NCBI GenBank assembly: GCA_001466705.2
Contig: LATX02000200.1
Span: 1,922,001 to 1,986,000 of the forward strand
Reading direction: 5' to 3'
Length of the DNA: 64,000 nt
Source of the DNA: Moniliophthora roreri
Lineage: Eukaryota > Basidiomycota > Agaricomycetes > Agaricales > Marasmiaceae
Below, in pieces: positions 23,501-36,572 of the stretch. The notes under the pieces were generated by a model, which worked only from the letters and a program-made list of their open reading frames with translations, was not told the origin of the DNA and searched no databases. The number at the start of each line of letters is the position of its first letter. The first letter of the stretch is position 1. Position numbers and translations under genes: made by a program.

Positions 23501-23604
23501 TGCAACTATATTGTCAAGAGTTCTTTTTCTTGGACCAATTTTGTACTATCTGGTCTAAGTTCAATAGATTTCTCTCTAATTGACTCTGAGTTTCTATTAG
23601 AATG
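20488..23604 (-). pseudogene. Minus-strand retrotransposon gag, split by a solo LTR
   Basis: Reading leftward, an open frame without an ATG runs from about 23604 through 'GPRKRTLDNIVAEN' and 'PQSDPLSDQRRVTRSLAKTT' to 22743. It is interrupted by the LTR at 21304-22738 and resumes at 21299 with 'QQLQDYKEVLGSFWMDFKKM' and 'LHRIVAAYSKALDWDLEKLK'. It continues through 'MEFWLLNKPEINMKDRRKID' to a coiled-coil-like part near 20500-20727. Leaving out the LTR and one ACGC copy restores the frame across the junction (...YKLR/QQLQDY...). The W...FKK..F.E pattern followed by L.RIV is shared with the plus-strand gag, so they are distant relatives. Its zinc knuckle and pol are missing at the left junction. 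Its 5' LTR lies at 23726-25229. Confidence 0.7.
21300..22742 (+). mobile_element. Solo LTR (21304-22738) with ACGC target-site duplication
   Basis: The LTR starts TGATGTGCCC at 21304 and ends TTCA at 22738. ACGC stands immediately before (21300-21303) and after (22739-22742). It sits inside the minus-strand gag coding frame. Precise removal restores that frame, so it is an independent insertion reduced to a solo LTR rather than the 3' LTR paired with 17237-18671. Confidence 0.85.
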
Positions 23605-23725
23605 TCAAGGTTTACAAATATATGTTATAAAATTAATGAAATCTCTTTGTTTCTAAGCTTATACAAGCTCAAATGTCACAAATATTGAATAAATTCTAGA
23701 ACCACCCCTCACAGTGGGCTTCAGA

Positions 23726-25229
23726 TAATACCACTTGAATGTGCTACACAAAGAGCTGATCTGTTGATCAGATCCTGCTCTACTATTGTCTATGTGTGGG
23801 CATGGTAATGTGCAGAGTGTGGTTTGGTGTGATCAGAGTTACCACACTTAGACTCTATTTGACATTTGTGAACCAAATAAGTGTGTATTCATTTATTGAC
23901 ATAGAGACTATGAGGATATATTTGTTTAATAATTCATTTTTATTGTGTGTTTTCTAATTTCTATTATCTCAATCAAGCCTAAATACAACAGCTAACTGTG
24001 CTGAGGCGATGGTAAGACTACCCTGAAGTGATAACCCAAGTAATCAAAGACTACAGTACCCCTTGTACTGGATACAACCCTCTTGGTTGTAATCTGTAAT
24101 GCACTTAAGCCAGAAAACTTCTACTCTGGTAGCCTGAGCCCTCTCTAAGATGTGTCAACACTAGCAAAACACTAGCTGCCTCCAGAAAGCTACTAAAAAT
24201 TTCTGATACAAAGTCTTCTCTTGACTTGAAAACAACTATCCACTAAAGTGCAGAACAAATATCTGGCTTTGCTGTCACTATCAAGTTTGGTTTATAGTCT
24301 TATATCTCAACTAGGTCTACTCTGAGTCCCTAGGGCCTGACGTGAGGAGGAAAATCTGATCAAATGTGATTTCTCTACACAAACAATAGCCACATACAAA
24401 TATCATGTAGTGGTGGGGCAGATTCCTCTTGCTCCCACCTACAAAATGGCTGTCCTTATATACTGCTGGAAACAAATATCTACAATAAAATTATAATAAT
24501 AGGTATATATTGCACTGGTCACAGGAAAAATCACAAAATGAACGTATATAGGTTTAGTCCCTTGTCACAATAGTAATCCCATACCATATATAGGTATGCA
24601 GGTCACCAATAAATACAATCTCGGATATCAGAAGCACAACTCAAGCTAGGCCCTCCATGCAGTATATGGGTATCTAGGTTCAGAATCTGTTGCTACTGCC
24701 TAGGAGTTCCTTATCCTGTTTTTCAATGGTCGGAAATACTCTCAACTTCCATAGGAGTCATTGTGTATTTCCTTGTTCCATCTGTCCTATCTGACTGACT
24801 CATGCTTATCTCTCATGTGTCTTTTCTCATCTATTGATCCTATCTGATTTCCATCTTATCACTTTCTCCTATCTTTGGAGGGATCATTGCATCACCATCT
24901 CAGAATGCAGAGTGATCATATACTTGAGCTAATACTCTATTGTATATCTGACTTAGATATTGTCGTATCTTTTCTCTTGGTATATTATAGGTATCATTCT
25001 GAGCTTGAAGGAGCTCTCTGAGAGTAATTGAAGATTGTTTAAAAGTGAAATATCCCCTTGATATACCATATATATGTTCAACTACCAATGTGTCTCTCTT
25101 GAACACACTGTATAGAGGTCCCTACAGGTTTCAGAAGGCTCAATGCACAATATTGAGAGTCTATAAGTGACTTGGTACCCATGTGGGGCATACCGTAAGC
25201 ACAATTAACTTATAGCTTCATGCCATCAA
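23726..25229 (-). repeat. LTR-like repeat, copy A (5' LTR of the minus-strand element)
   Basis: This 1504-bp unit is repeated almost exactly at 25231-26735. On the minus strand it begins TTGATGGCATGAAG and ends AAGTGGTATTA, directly before the primer-binding-site-like TCTGAAGCCCACTGTGAGGG that precedes gag. That position identifies it as the 5' LTR. A 68-codon minus-strand frame at 24900-25106 also occurs in copy B and has no recognisable function. The right end meets an N at 25230. Confidence 0.65.
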
Positions 25230-25230
25230 N
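25230..25230. other. Single N: assembly join between two LTR copies
   Basis: One ambiguous base separates the exact end of copy A from the exact start of copy B. A scaffold gap, or an unmerged overlap of contig ends, is more likely than a real tandem array. Confidence 0.8.
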
Positions 25231-26735
25231 TAATACCACTTGAATGTGCTACACAAAGAGCTGATCTGTTGATCAGATCCTGCTCTACTATTGTCTATGT
25301 GTGGGCATGGTAATGTGCAGAGTGTGGTTTGGTGTGATCAGAGTTACCACACTTAGACTCTATTTGACATTTGTGAACCAAATAAGTGTGTATTCATTTA
25401 TTGACATAGAGACTATGAGGATATATTTGTTTAATAATTCATTTTTATTGTGTGTTTTCTAATTTCTATTATCTCAATCAAGCCTAAATACAACAGCTAA
25501 CTGTGGCTGAGGCGATGGTAAGACTACCCTGAAGTGATAACCCAAGTAATCAAAGACTACAGTACCCCTTGTACTGGATACAACCCTCTTGGTTGTAATC
25601 TGTAATGCACTTAAGCCAGAAAACTTCTACTCTGGTAGCCTGAGCCCTCTCTAAGATGTGTCAACACTAGCAAAACACTAGCTGCCTCCAGAAAGCTACT
25701 AAAAATTTCTGATACAAAGTCTTCTCTTGACTTGAAAACAACTATCCACTAAAGTGCAGAACAAATATCTGGCTTTGCTGTCACTATCAAGTTTGGTTTA
25801 TAGTCTTATATCTCAACTAGGTCTACTCTGAGTCCCTAGGGCCTGACGTGAGGAGGAAAATCTGATCAAATGTGATTTCTCTACACAAACAATAGCCACA
25901 TACAAATATCATGTAGTGGTGGGGCAGATTCCTCTTGCTCCCACCTACAAAATGGCTGTCCTTATATACTGCTGGAAACAAATATCTACAATAAAATTAT
26001 AATAATAGGTATATATTGCACTGGTCACAGGAAAAATCACAAAATGAACGTATATAGGTTTAGTCCCTTGTCACAATAGTAATCCCATACCATATATAGG
26101 TATGCAGGTCACCAATAAATACAATCTCGGATATCAGAAGCACAACTCAAGCTAGGCCCTCCATGCAGTATATGGGTATCTAGGTTCAGAATCTGTTGCT
26201 ACTGCCTAGGAGTTCCTTATCCTGTTTTTCAATGGTCGGAAATACTCTCAACTTCCATAGGAGTCATTGTGTATTTCCTTGTTCCATCTGTCCTATCTGA
26301 CTGACTCATGCTTATCTCTCATGTGTCTTTTCTCATCTATTGATCCTATCTGATTTCCATCTTATCACTTTCTCCTATCTTTGGAGGGATCATTGCATCA
26401 CCATCTCAGAATGCAGAGTGATCATATACTTGAGCTAATACTCTATTGTATATCTGACTTAGATATTGTCGTATCTTTTCTCTTGGTATATTATAGGTAT
26501 CATTCTGAGCTTGAAGGAGCTCTCTGAGAGTAATTGAAGATTGTTTAAAAGTGAAATATCCCCTTGATATACCATATATATGTTCAACTACCAATGTGTC
26601 TCTCTTGAACACACTGTATAGAGGTCCCTACAGGTTTCAGAAGGCTCAATGCACAATATTGAGAGTCTATAAGTGACTTGGTACCCATGTGGGGCGTACT
26701 GTAAGTACAGTTAACTTATAGCTTCATGCCATCAA
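25231..26735 (-). repeat. LTR-like repeat, copy B
   Basis: Near-identical to copy A. It has one extra G (near 25506) and a small cluster of transitions at its right end (ggcgtactgtaagtacagtt against ggcataccgtaagcacaatt). It continues into unrelated sequence after GCCATCAA at 26735, then into the copia remnant from 26881. Confidence 0.65.
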
Positions 26736-26880
26736 GCATATATAGGTTTTGACTGACTACTTGGGCTTATATCAGTCCTTCTATTTCCATGTTTCTTATT
26801 ATTTCAACTGTTTAAATACGTCTGAATGATGCTCATATGTGTAGAATTTGAAAGGTTTATAAAATTGGTGTATTACTACC

Positions 26881-27193
26881 ATGAAACTCCAAGAGCATTA
26901 TTGTCTCATCACCAAGGACAAGCCTGGCCAGCACTTCTTGAAGGTCACTGCCCTTCATGCACAGATCAAGGAACTCAAGGAGGCAAATGTGACACTCACT
27001 GCTAATGCCGGATCTGCAGCCATCAACAAGCAGTGCAAGGGACCACACAACTCTGATTTGAAATGCTTGAATGCCAAGTGTGGTAAGGTCAGACACTTGA
27101 TTGAGGATTGCTTTGAGGAGGGGGGTGGTAAACAGGGCCAGTATCCCGATTGGTGGAAAGGGAAGAAGTGGGCTGCACTTCCATCTGCCAATA
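26881..27193 (+). pseudogene. Ty1/copia element, C-terminal gag fragment
   Basis: Frame from ATG 26881 with 'MKLQEHYCLITKDKPGQHFL' and a zinc-knuckle-like 'KCLNAKCGKVRHLIEDC' (first spacing x4 rather than x2). The gag N-terminus and 5' LTR are absent, so the element is 5' truncated. The frame breaks at 27193, where a CACTA transposon enters. Its continuation is at 36573 ('SNHYAMTARLVNMLTVTES'); joining across the insertion with one ATA restores A-N-T-S-N-H. Confidence 0.75.
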
Positions 27194-27272
27194 CACTATG
27201 TACAAGGTGTTCTTTTAACATGGTTTTCTGATTGAGAAAACACTTAATCTTCTTGCAAAGAGATTTTTTATA

Positions 27273-27358
27273 CACTATGTACCAGGTGTTCTTTTTATGC
27301 TATTAATACAAAGGAAATACACTCAGAATACTGTTATATATTTGCTTCTAGACAACAC
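27273..27358 (-). mobile_element. End fragment of a second CACTA element (CACTA-2), opposite orientation
   Basis: CACTATGTACCAGGTGTTCT at 27273 and the following 66 bases match the reverse complement of the right end of CACTA-1 (36484-36569) with few differences. It begins right after ...TTTTTTATA of CACTA-1, so a related copy inserted into CACTA-1 the other way round. Its remainder is hidden by the chromovirus and the assembly join. Confidence 0.7.
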
Positions 27359-27801
27359 TGTTACGCTCGTATGACTCGGCTCAGCCGTGACCTGTACGAG
27401 ACATGCTTATGCATCTCCTCCGTCATAACCTACACATTCCATTAATCTCTGCCATTGTACATCTTACAACACGTTTTCTTGTAGCGACATCTTGGTCATT
27501 GTCCTCATGGACTACATACGTTCTCCATGTTGTATTCTCTTCCAGTAGATATAAACCACTGTATTCTACTGATATACCCCAAGTGGAAAATTAACATTGT
27601 TCTACGCTCTTCACTTCTCTCCTCTACCTTGCCTTCCATCTCGCTTGTGTGGAGACCCTTCATCTCAGCTGAGCTCTGTAGTTCAGTAGTGCTGTTGCCG
27701 ATAGCCTCAGCAAACCCATCTTCTTCGTACAGTGATTCTCGTATGGCACTCCCCTTGCCACTCGGCCGTACTCATCCTTGCTTTCTTGCATAGTTCTAAC
27801 A
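27359..27801 (+). repeat. 5' LTR of the chromovirus (TGTTA...TAACA)
   Basis: It starts TGTTACGCTC and ends TTCTAACA two bases before the priming site, about 443 bp. The preceding AACAC (27354-27358) is the likely left target duplication; the right copy is lost at the assembly join. A TATA box and predicted transcription start lie at 27550 and about 27581. Confidence 0.75.
27550..27555 (+). promoter_or_regulatory. TATA box of the chromovirus LTR
   Basis: TATAAA lies 31 bases upstream of AAGTGGAAAAT (27581-27591), the expected distance to a transcription start. That is also where the self-primer sequence begins. Confidence 0.65.
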
Positions 27802-27803
27802 GT

Positions 27804-27814
27804 ATTTTCCACTT
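27804..27814 (+). promoter_or_regulatory. Self-priming primer-binding site (11 nt)
   Basis: ATTTTCCACTT is the exact reverse complement of AAGTGGAAAAT at 27581-27591, the predicted first 11 bases of the element's RNA. The next base on each side does not pair. Tf1 of fission yeast and the sushi group prime reverse transcription by folding the RNA 5' end onto such a site. No TGG start typical of tRNA priming is present. Confidence 0.75.
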
Positions 27815-27827
27815 AAGCTGCTGAATC

Positions 27828-30208
27828 ATGGATCTCTTTTCTTCCTTCCGTTCACAATCTCCTGCTCCTACTTCCTTCACTGCCAAACAACTGACTAGAG
27901 CCAAATCCCAACATCAAAAGCAAGACGTAGACTGCAATCTCCAGGCGCAACGTCGAGCTGCAGGAGTCCCTGCATCTTCAGGTAAAATGGGGCGTACTGC
28001 ATGCACGAAAACTGCTTTCCGAACACAGAGTGACTTCATTCAGGATTCGCTCAAGGACGGCGGTTCATGGACTGGGCCGTCATCAGGCAGTCTTTTCACT
28101 TGCAACTCCATTTCCGCACACCTTTCACGCCAGTCCTCTCAGACAGGCTTTCTCTCTTCCCCTTTTCCTTCAACGTTTGGATCCGACAAATACCTTGGTC
28201 AGCCGAGCATATTTTCTTCCTTCAATTCACCTCTCGACTCAGAAGCCCCTGATGGTTCTGGCAACACTGGTCAGCAGGCTGGACCTCCGGATGAGGAGGA
28301 TGACGAAGAAGACTCTGTTGCAGACTTCACACCGCCTCGCCAACCAGCTCTGGATGGAGATGGTGACGAGGAAGGAGGAGACGGAGGTGATGGAGTGCCT
28401 GGTGATGGACCTGGTGGTGGTGGTGGAGATGATCCCCCACCTCCTGGAGGAGGAGGAGGTGGTGGCAGTGGTGGTAGGCATGGCAGACGCAGTCGTTCTT
28501 GGGGCCAATCCCCCAAAAATAATGAAGCTCTTCTCGCTTTCCAATCCATGACCCGTGTCCTCAGCTCCTTAGCTGATCGTCTGGAATTAACAGGTGACTC
28601 AGGAAGATCATCTCACGTGAAGTCCAAACTCAAAGAACCCAACACATACAATGGTAGCAACCCAAAGCTCCTGAAACCTTGGCTAGCGTCTCTCGCCCTT
28701 CACTTCAACGACCAACCTGACGCCTTCTCTGCTGACACTTCGAAAGTCATGTTTGCCCTTTCCTTCCTTCGTGGCAATGCATCGAAGTGGTTCCAGCATG
28801 ACATTCTTGGCGTTCAGCCAGAGCCCAAAGCTCTTTGGACCGAGAACTACGCCGCATTCGTAAATGAACTATGGATCAACTTCGGACCTCGTAACTTGCG
28901 AGCCGAAGTGGAGGACACTCTCAACAACCTCCAAATGCGTGATGCCGATCACATCTGCACCTATTGTTACGTTACTTGCGCAGCAACGACAACAACTCTA
29001 CACCACTTGATACGGTGATGCAGAGTTAACTTCGACAGAAAAGGAAGATTCCCTTCCTGAAGGAGTAAGGTTCAAGTTTGAGAGTTTTAGCTTAAGAAAA
29101 GCTAAAGTTCAGAAGTTCGTTCGTTGGCTGAACACAAGTTTGATTAAACTAGGTCAAGCTGAAGAGCTTAGACCTAGAAAACTATCTACTTATACATCCC
29201 TTGTAGTTACTCGTTTGTATACAAACTTTGAGATTGACATCGTTGTTTGTTAAACAAGTAGAAAGCAATGGAATATGGTAGAATGTCGAGGAAGTTATAA
29301 ATAAGTAGTTTGACATCATAAGCGATGTCATCGGAAGGAGATAGAAGTTAATAGAATAATGATATCATACTGATGTCACGAATGACATAGTGATGACATC
29401 TTAAATAGAAAGGAAGGCATGAAGTCAGAAAAGGGAACTGGGAAGGTGGATGTGTCCAGATGTTAATGAGAAGCATAGGTAGAAAGAGAACATTAGCGCT
29501 CGAAGGCGTTAAAGTGTCAAAGCAAGAAATAGAAAGAAGAAAAAAGATAGTCTGTTCATGTCCAACTGTAACACCTATGATCTCAAGTTCCAGGACGCCA
29601 TGGTTGAACTGGATTGGGGCGAGAATGCCTTCTCTTACCAGTACTACCGGGGTCTTCCCGACCACATCAAGGACGAGATGTCTCGTGTCGGCCGACCCGA
29701 CTCTTTCCATGTGCTCCGAGATCTCGCCCGTTCGATTGATGACTGGTATTGGTCTCGACAGGCTGAGAAAGCTCGCATGTCAGGATCTGCCTAGTCTTCA
29801 GGTCCGAAGTCTGGCACCAGCTCCAGTTCCGGGAGCAAGGATAGCAAGGGTTCGCCTTCAAGCGGGAACTCAGGTTCCAACTCCAACTCAGGCAATTCCA
29901 AGTCCTCGGACCAAGGCTCTTCCTCTTCCTCTTCCACCGCTAAGTCAAAGTCCGGTTCAGGCAACCAGTCCAAATCACTACCCTCTTGGCTTGAAGGCAA
30001 GCTCAAGAACGGGAAACTGACAGACGAAGAACGCAAATGCTGTCAGGAGAACGGTCTCTGCATGTTCTGCAGTGACAAGCACGACATCAACAACTGTGTG
30101 AAGAAGAAGGCCCACGACATGAAAGGTAAAGCAACCGGACACGCTGCCTCTGTCGACGAAGCACCCTTGGCTGACAAAACTGATGGGTCTGCTGAGTCAA
30201 AAAACTAG
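27828..30208 (+). pseudogene. Chromovirus gag, split by a solo LTR
   Basis: Starts at ATG 27828 ([17 protein letters not shown]). A Gly/Asp/Pro-rich low-complexity segment lies at about 28290-28500, then the gag core with '[18 protein letters not shown]' and '[17 protein letters not shown]'. The frame breaks at the solo LTR (28965-29573) and resumes 'YDLKFQDAMVELDWGENAFS', 'LPDHIKDEMSRVGRPDSF'. A TAG lies at 29791-29793, followed by a Ser/Lys-rich tail and the zinc knuckle '[13 protein letters not shown]'. It ends TAG 30206-30208. Removal of the solo LTR and one CCTAT restores the core frame. Confidence 0.8.
28960..29578 (+). mobile_element. 609-bp solo LTR (28965-29573) with CCTAT target duplication
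   Basis: The ends are TGTTACGTTA and ACTGTAACA (TG...CA, inverted TGTTAC/GTAACA). CCTAT stands on both sides (28960-28964 and 29574-29578). It has no coding capacity, as expected for a solo LTR. It inserted into the chromovirus gag and so is younger than that element. Confidence 0.85.
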
Positions 30209-34089
<3,881 letters not shown>

Positions 34090-34248
34090 GTCTTTCTTGC
34101 ATCACACTTCTTGTTTCTCAATGCACATAGCTAATTATTCTTATTTAAATTTCTACCAAGATAATTTTCTATGATACTATACACTTCTGTCCATATCCGT
34201 GTTCGCAGTCCAAGAAAACAAAAAAGTTCAGCCAACTCAATGAATTCA

Positions 34249-35612
34249 TCAGTCCTCAGGCTCGGCCGCCGACAACTCAGCCCCGCTCTCACTCCCAGAA
34301 CCATCCTCCAACTCCTCCACAGCCTTTCCCTTTCTCTTGTCCAGCGTTGGCTGGGCTGTCTCCTCCTCCTCTCCGTCCGAGTGCGCTATGTCCAAGACAT
34401 CCAGTACTTGCGCTGACCTATGATGCAGAGTTTCGGCCTCCTTCTCCAGATGCTCCACTCAGCTGAGGAGCTCGTCCATTTGCTTATTCATCTTGTGCCT
34501 CATCTGCTTGACCTCCAGCAAGACGAGTCGGCCGAGCTCAGCAGCACCCTTGTTGGGACTGTAGTCTCCATCCAAGTCCTCCACCACTGGACGGGACTTT
34601 GGGTGTCCATGAGCTTCCGGCTTAGAAGGTCCAGCTACGTTCTCCGGTACTTGAGCCACGAAGCTGCATCGGATCTTCGACAATCAGCACACCTTGCAAG
34701 CGCTGATCAGCCGAGTCTGCCCATCCCGCATCTCAATCTGCCTCTCGCACGACACTGGATTCTTCTTCCGCCGCTAGCAGTTGTCGCACTCTGAACGAAG
34801 TCAGCCTCGTCTGGAAGGAACTCGTACAACATACCTTGACCGTCCTCTACTGTCACCCAAACTCCCTCCTCGCTCGAACCCGGCTCTACCCTCGTCCGTT
34901 TGTGACTCTCAATAGGGGACTCGGCCGAGGCTCTTGCATGCTTCCAAGAAGCACCTGGGGAAGGTACTTCAACACTGTCAAATCGAAACTTGGTGACTCC
35001 CTTACTCTTCTTTCCGTCGGCCGACCGTCTCGCACAAGGGGTCTCGTACGTCCCATCATCTTCACCCACAGCCGGAGTCGTGTTTCTCGCACGAGCACGC
35101 TCCTCACGCTCTCTTCTCAACCTCTCTACCCGTTCCTTCTCTACCTTCTCTTGTTTGGTATGCTCTCTCTTTTCCTTCTCTTCCTTCTCGGCCTTGCAAA
35201 CCGCCTCCAGCCACGCTAAAATCTGCCCATCCTCTATCCCCTCATATGCAACCTGCCACTGCTTCCATTCAGCAAGCTGCTTCTCCCAGGCTTCCACTGT
35301 GGCCAGCCATTCCTCCTCGATTCGGCTCTGTGCAGAGTTAGCCACCCTCATACGAACTGAGTAGAGAGTGGCACTTTTGCCGGGTTTGCGGACAGGAAAA
35401 GGGGGGTATTCGGGTTCAAGAACCTCGGCCAGGAATTCGAGAATAGGCATCTCCAGTGCCATTGCCTTGAGGACCTCAGGATCCTTCCAGGTACGAGTCG
35501 GCCAAGGGTATGAATGGCCACCAAGGTCAGGAAGGTCGGAAGCGGGGTAATCCTCCACGGTCTTGTAGCTGTCAGCGCTGATCTGAGTGTTTGAGGAGGC
35601 TTCGGCCGACAT
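34249..35612 (-). pseudogene. Antisense ORF between chromovirus pol and 3' LTR, coiled-coil protein of unknown function
   Basis: On the strand opposite gag-pol, ATG 35612 (MSAEASSNTQISADSY) opens a frame of about 300 codons. It contains 'DLPDLGGHSYPWPTRTW', a long Lys/Glu/Arg-rich helix near 35090-35220 ('KEEKEKREHTKQEKVEKER'), and an acidic part ('VWVTVEDGQGMLYEFLPDE'). It then shifts frame near 34760 into a Cys-bearing segment ('CERQIEMRDG', 'CKVC', a TGA at about 34697, 'SKIRCSF') and ends in an acidic tail at 34249. The C-x2-C...KI-C arrangement recalls zinc-binding tails, but I do not recognise the family. It lies fully inside the element, so it is element cargo rather than a host gene. 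Confidence 0.55.
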
Positions 35613-35844
35613 TGTGTGGTTGGACTTCGTGGGGAATTGCGATGGAGTCAAAATCCATTCGGGCTTCCTTTTTATATGTTTCCCTTTTTCTGCAGCCACG
35701 TGATACTTCCTTCCATCATCTTCTGCACCATTCTTCTCCATTGTTCCGCTTATTTCCTTTTCTATAATGTTTCTCCAGGGTCGGAACCTAAGGGGGGGAT
35801 ACTGTTACACTCATACGACTCAGCTTGGCCGTGAACTGTACAAG

Positions 35845-35845
35845 N
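35845..35845. other. Single N: assembly join between chromovirus 3' LTR and CACTA-1
   Basis: The left contig stops 42 bases into the 3' LTR at ...CTGTACAAG. The right contig starts GGTGTTCTTTTAACATGG, which is base 13 of CACTA-1 (compare 27206). The CACTA end itself reads TATGTACAAGGTGTTC, so both sides share TGTACAAG. The rest of the LTR and of CACTA-2 is missing. Confidence 0.85.
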
Positions 35846-36572
35846 GGTGTTCTTTTAACATGGTTTTCTGATTGAGAAAACACTTAATCTTCTTGCAAAG
35901 AGAATTTTTATAAAACCATATATAAATTCTAAATTTCAATTGTGTCCTCTCAACAAGAATATGCCTGGAGAATACTAAATTTTCAGCAGCAAAAGATATG
36001 GAATTTTCAAATTCTGAGAATTAATAGATAATACAATATATTAGAATAATTTCCATACTGAGAAAACATTAAATTTTCTCTGGTTGAAAATGCTCAGAAA
36101 ATGCTGATAAGATAAGATAAAAATTCCACATTTTCTATTGTGGGAAAGTCAGAGAAAACACTAGGAAAACACTAGGAAAATAGTAGGAAAATCATGTGAA
36201 AACACTATATTTTAAAGCAGTTTTTAGATAGTTTTCATATAGTTTTCCTTTTGTATTTAACATGTTTCCTTTGATATAAAATTCAAAATCTTATATTTAT
36301 TTTCTCGCTATTTTATAAGGCAGAAAATTTAGTATATTTGTAATTAGAAAATTAAAGGATAATTCTATAATTTCATTATCATAAAATAATAAAAAAACAC
36401 AGACTCTTCTGGAAATTAAAATCCAGAGTATGCTTGCTGTTTTCGATATGTGATGACAACTTGAAACTAATAGAATTTTCTGAGTGTTGTCTAGAAGCAA
36501 ATATATAGCAGTATTCTGGGTGTATTTCCTTTGTATTAATAGCATAAAAAGAACACCTTGTACATAGTGATA

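Noticed and set aside
28239..28549. Minus-strand Pro/Thr-rich frames
   Set aside because: Antisense of the Gly/Asp-rich low-complexity part of the chromovirus gag.
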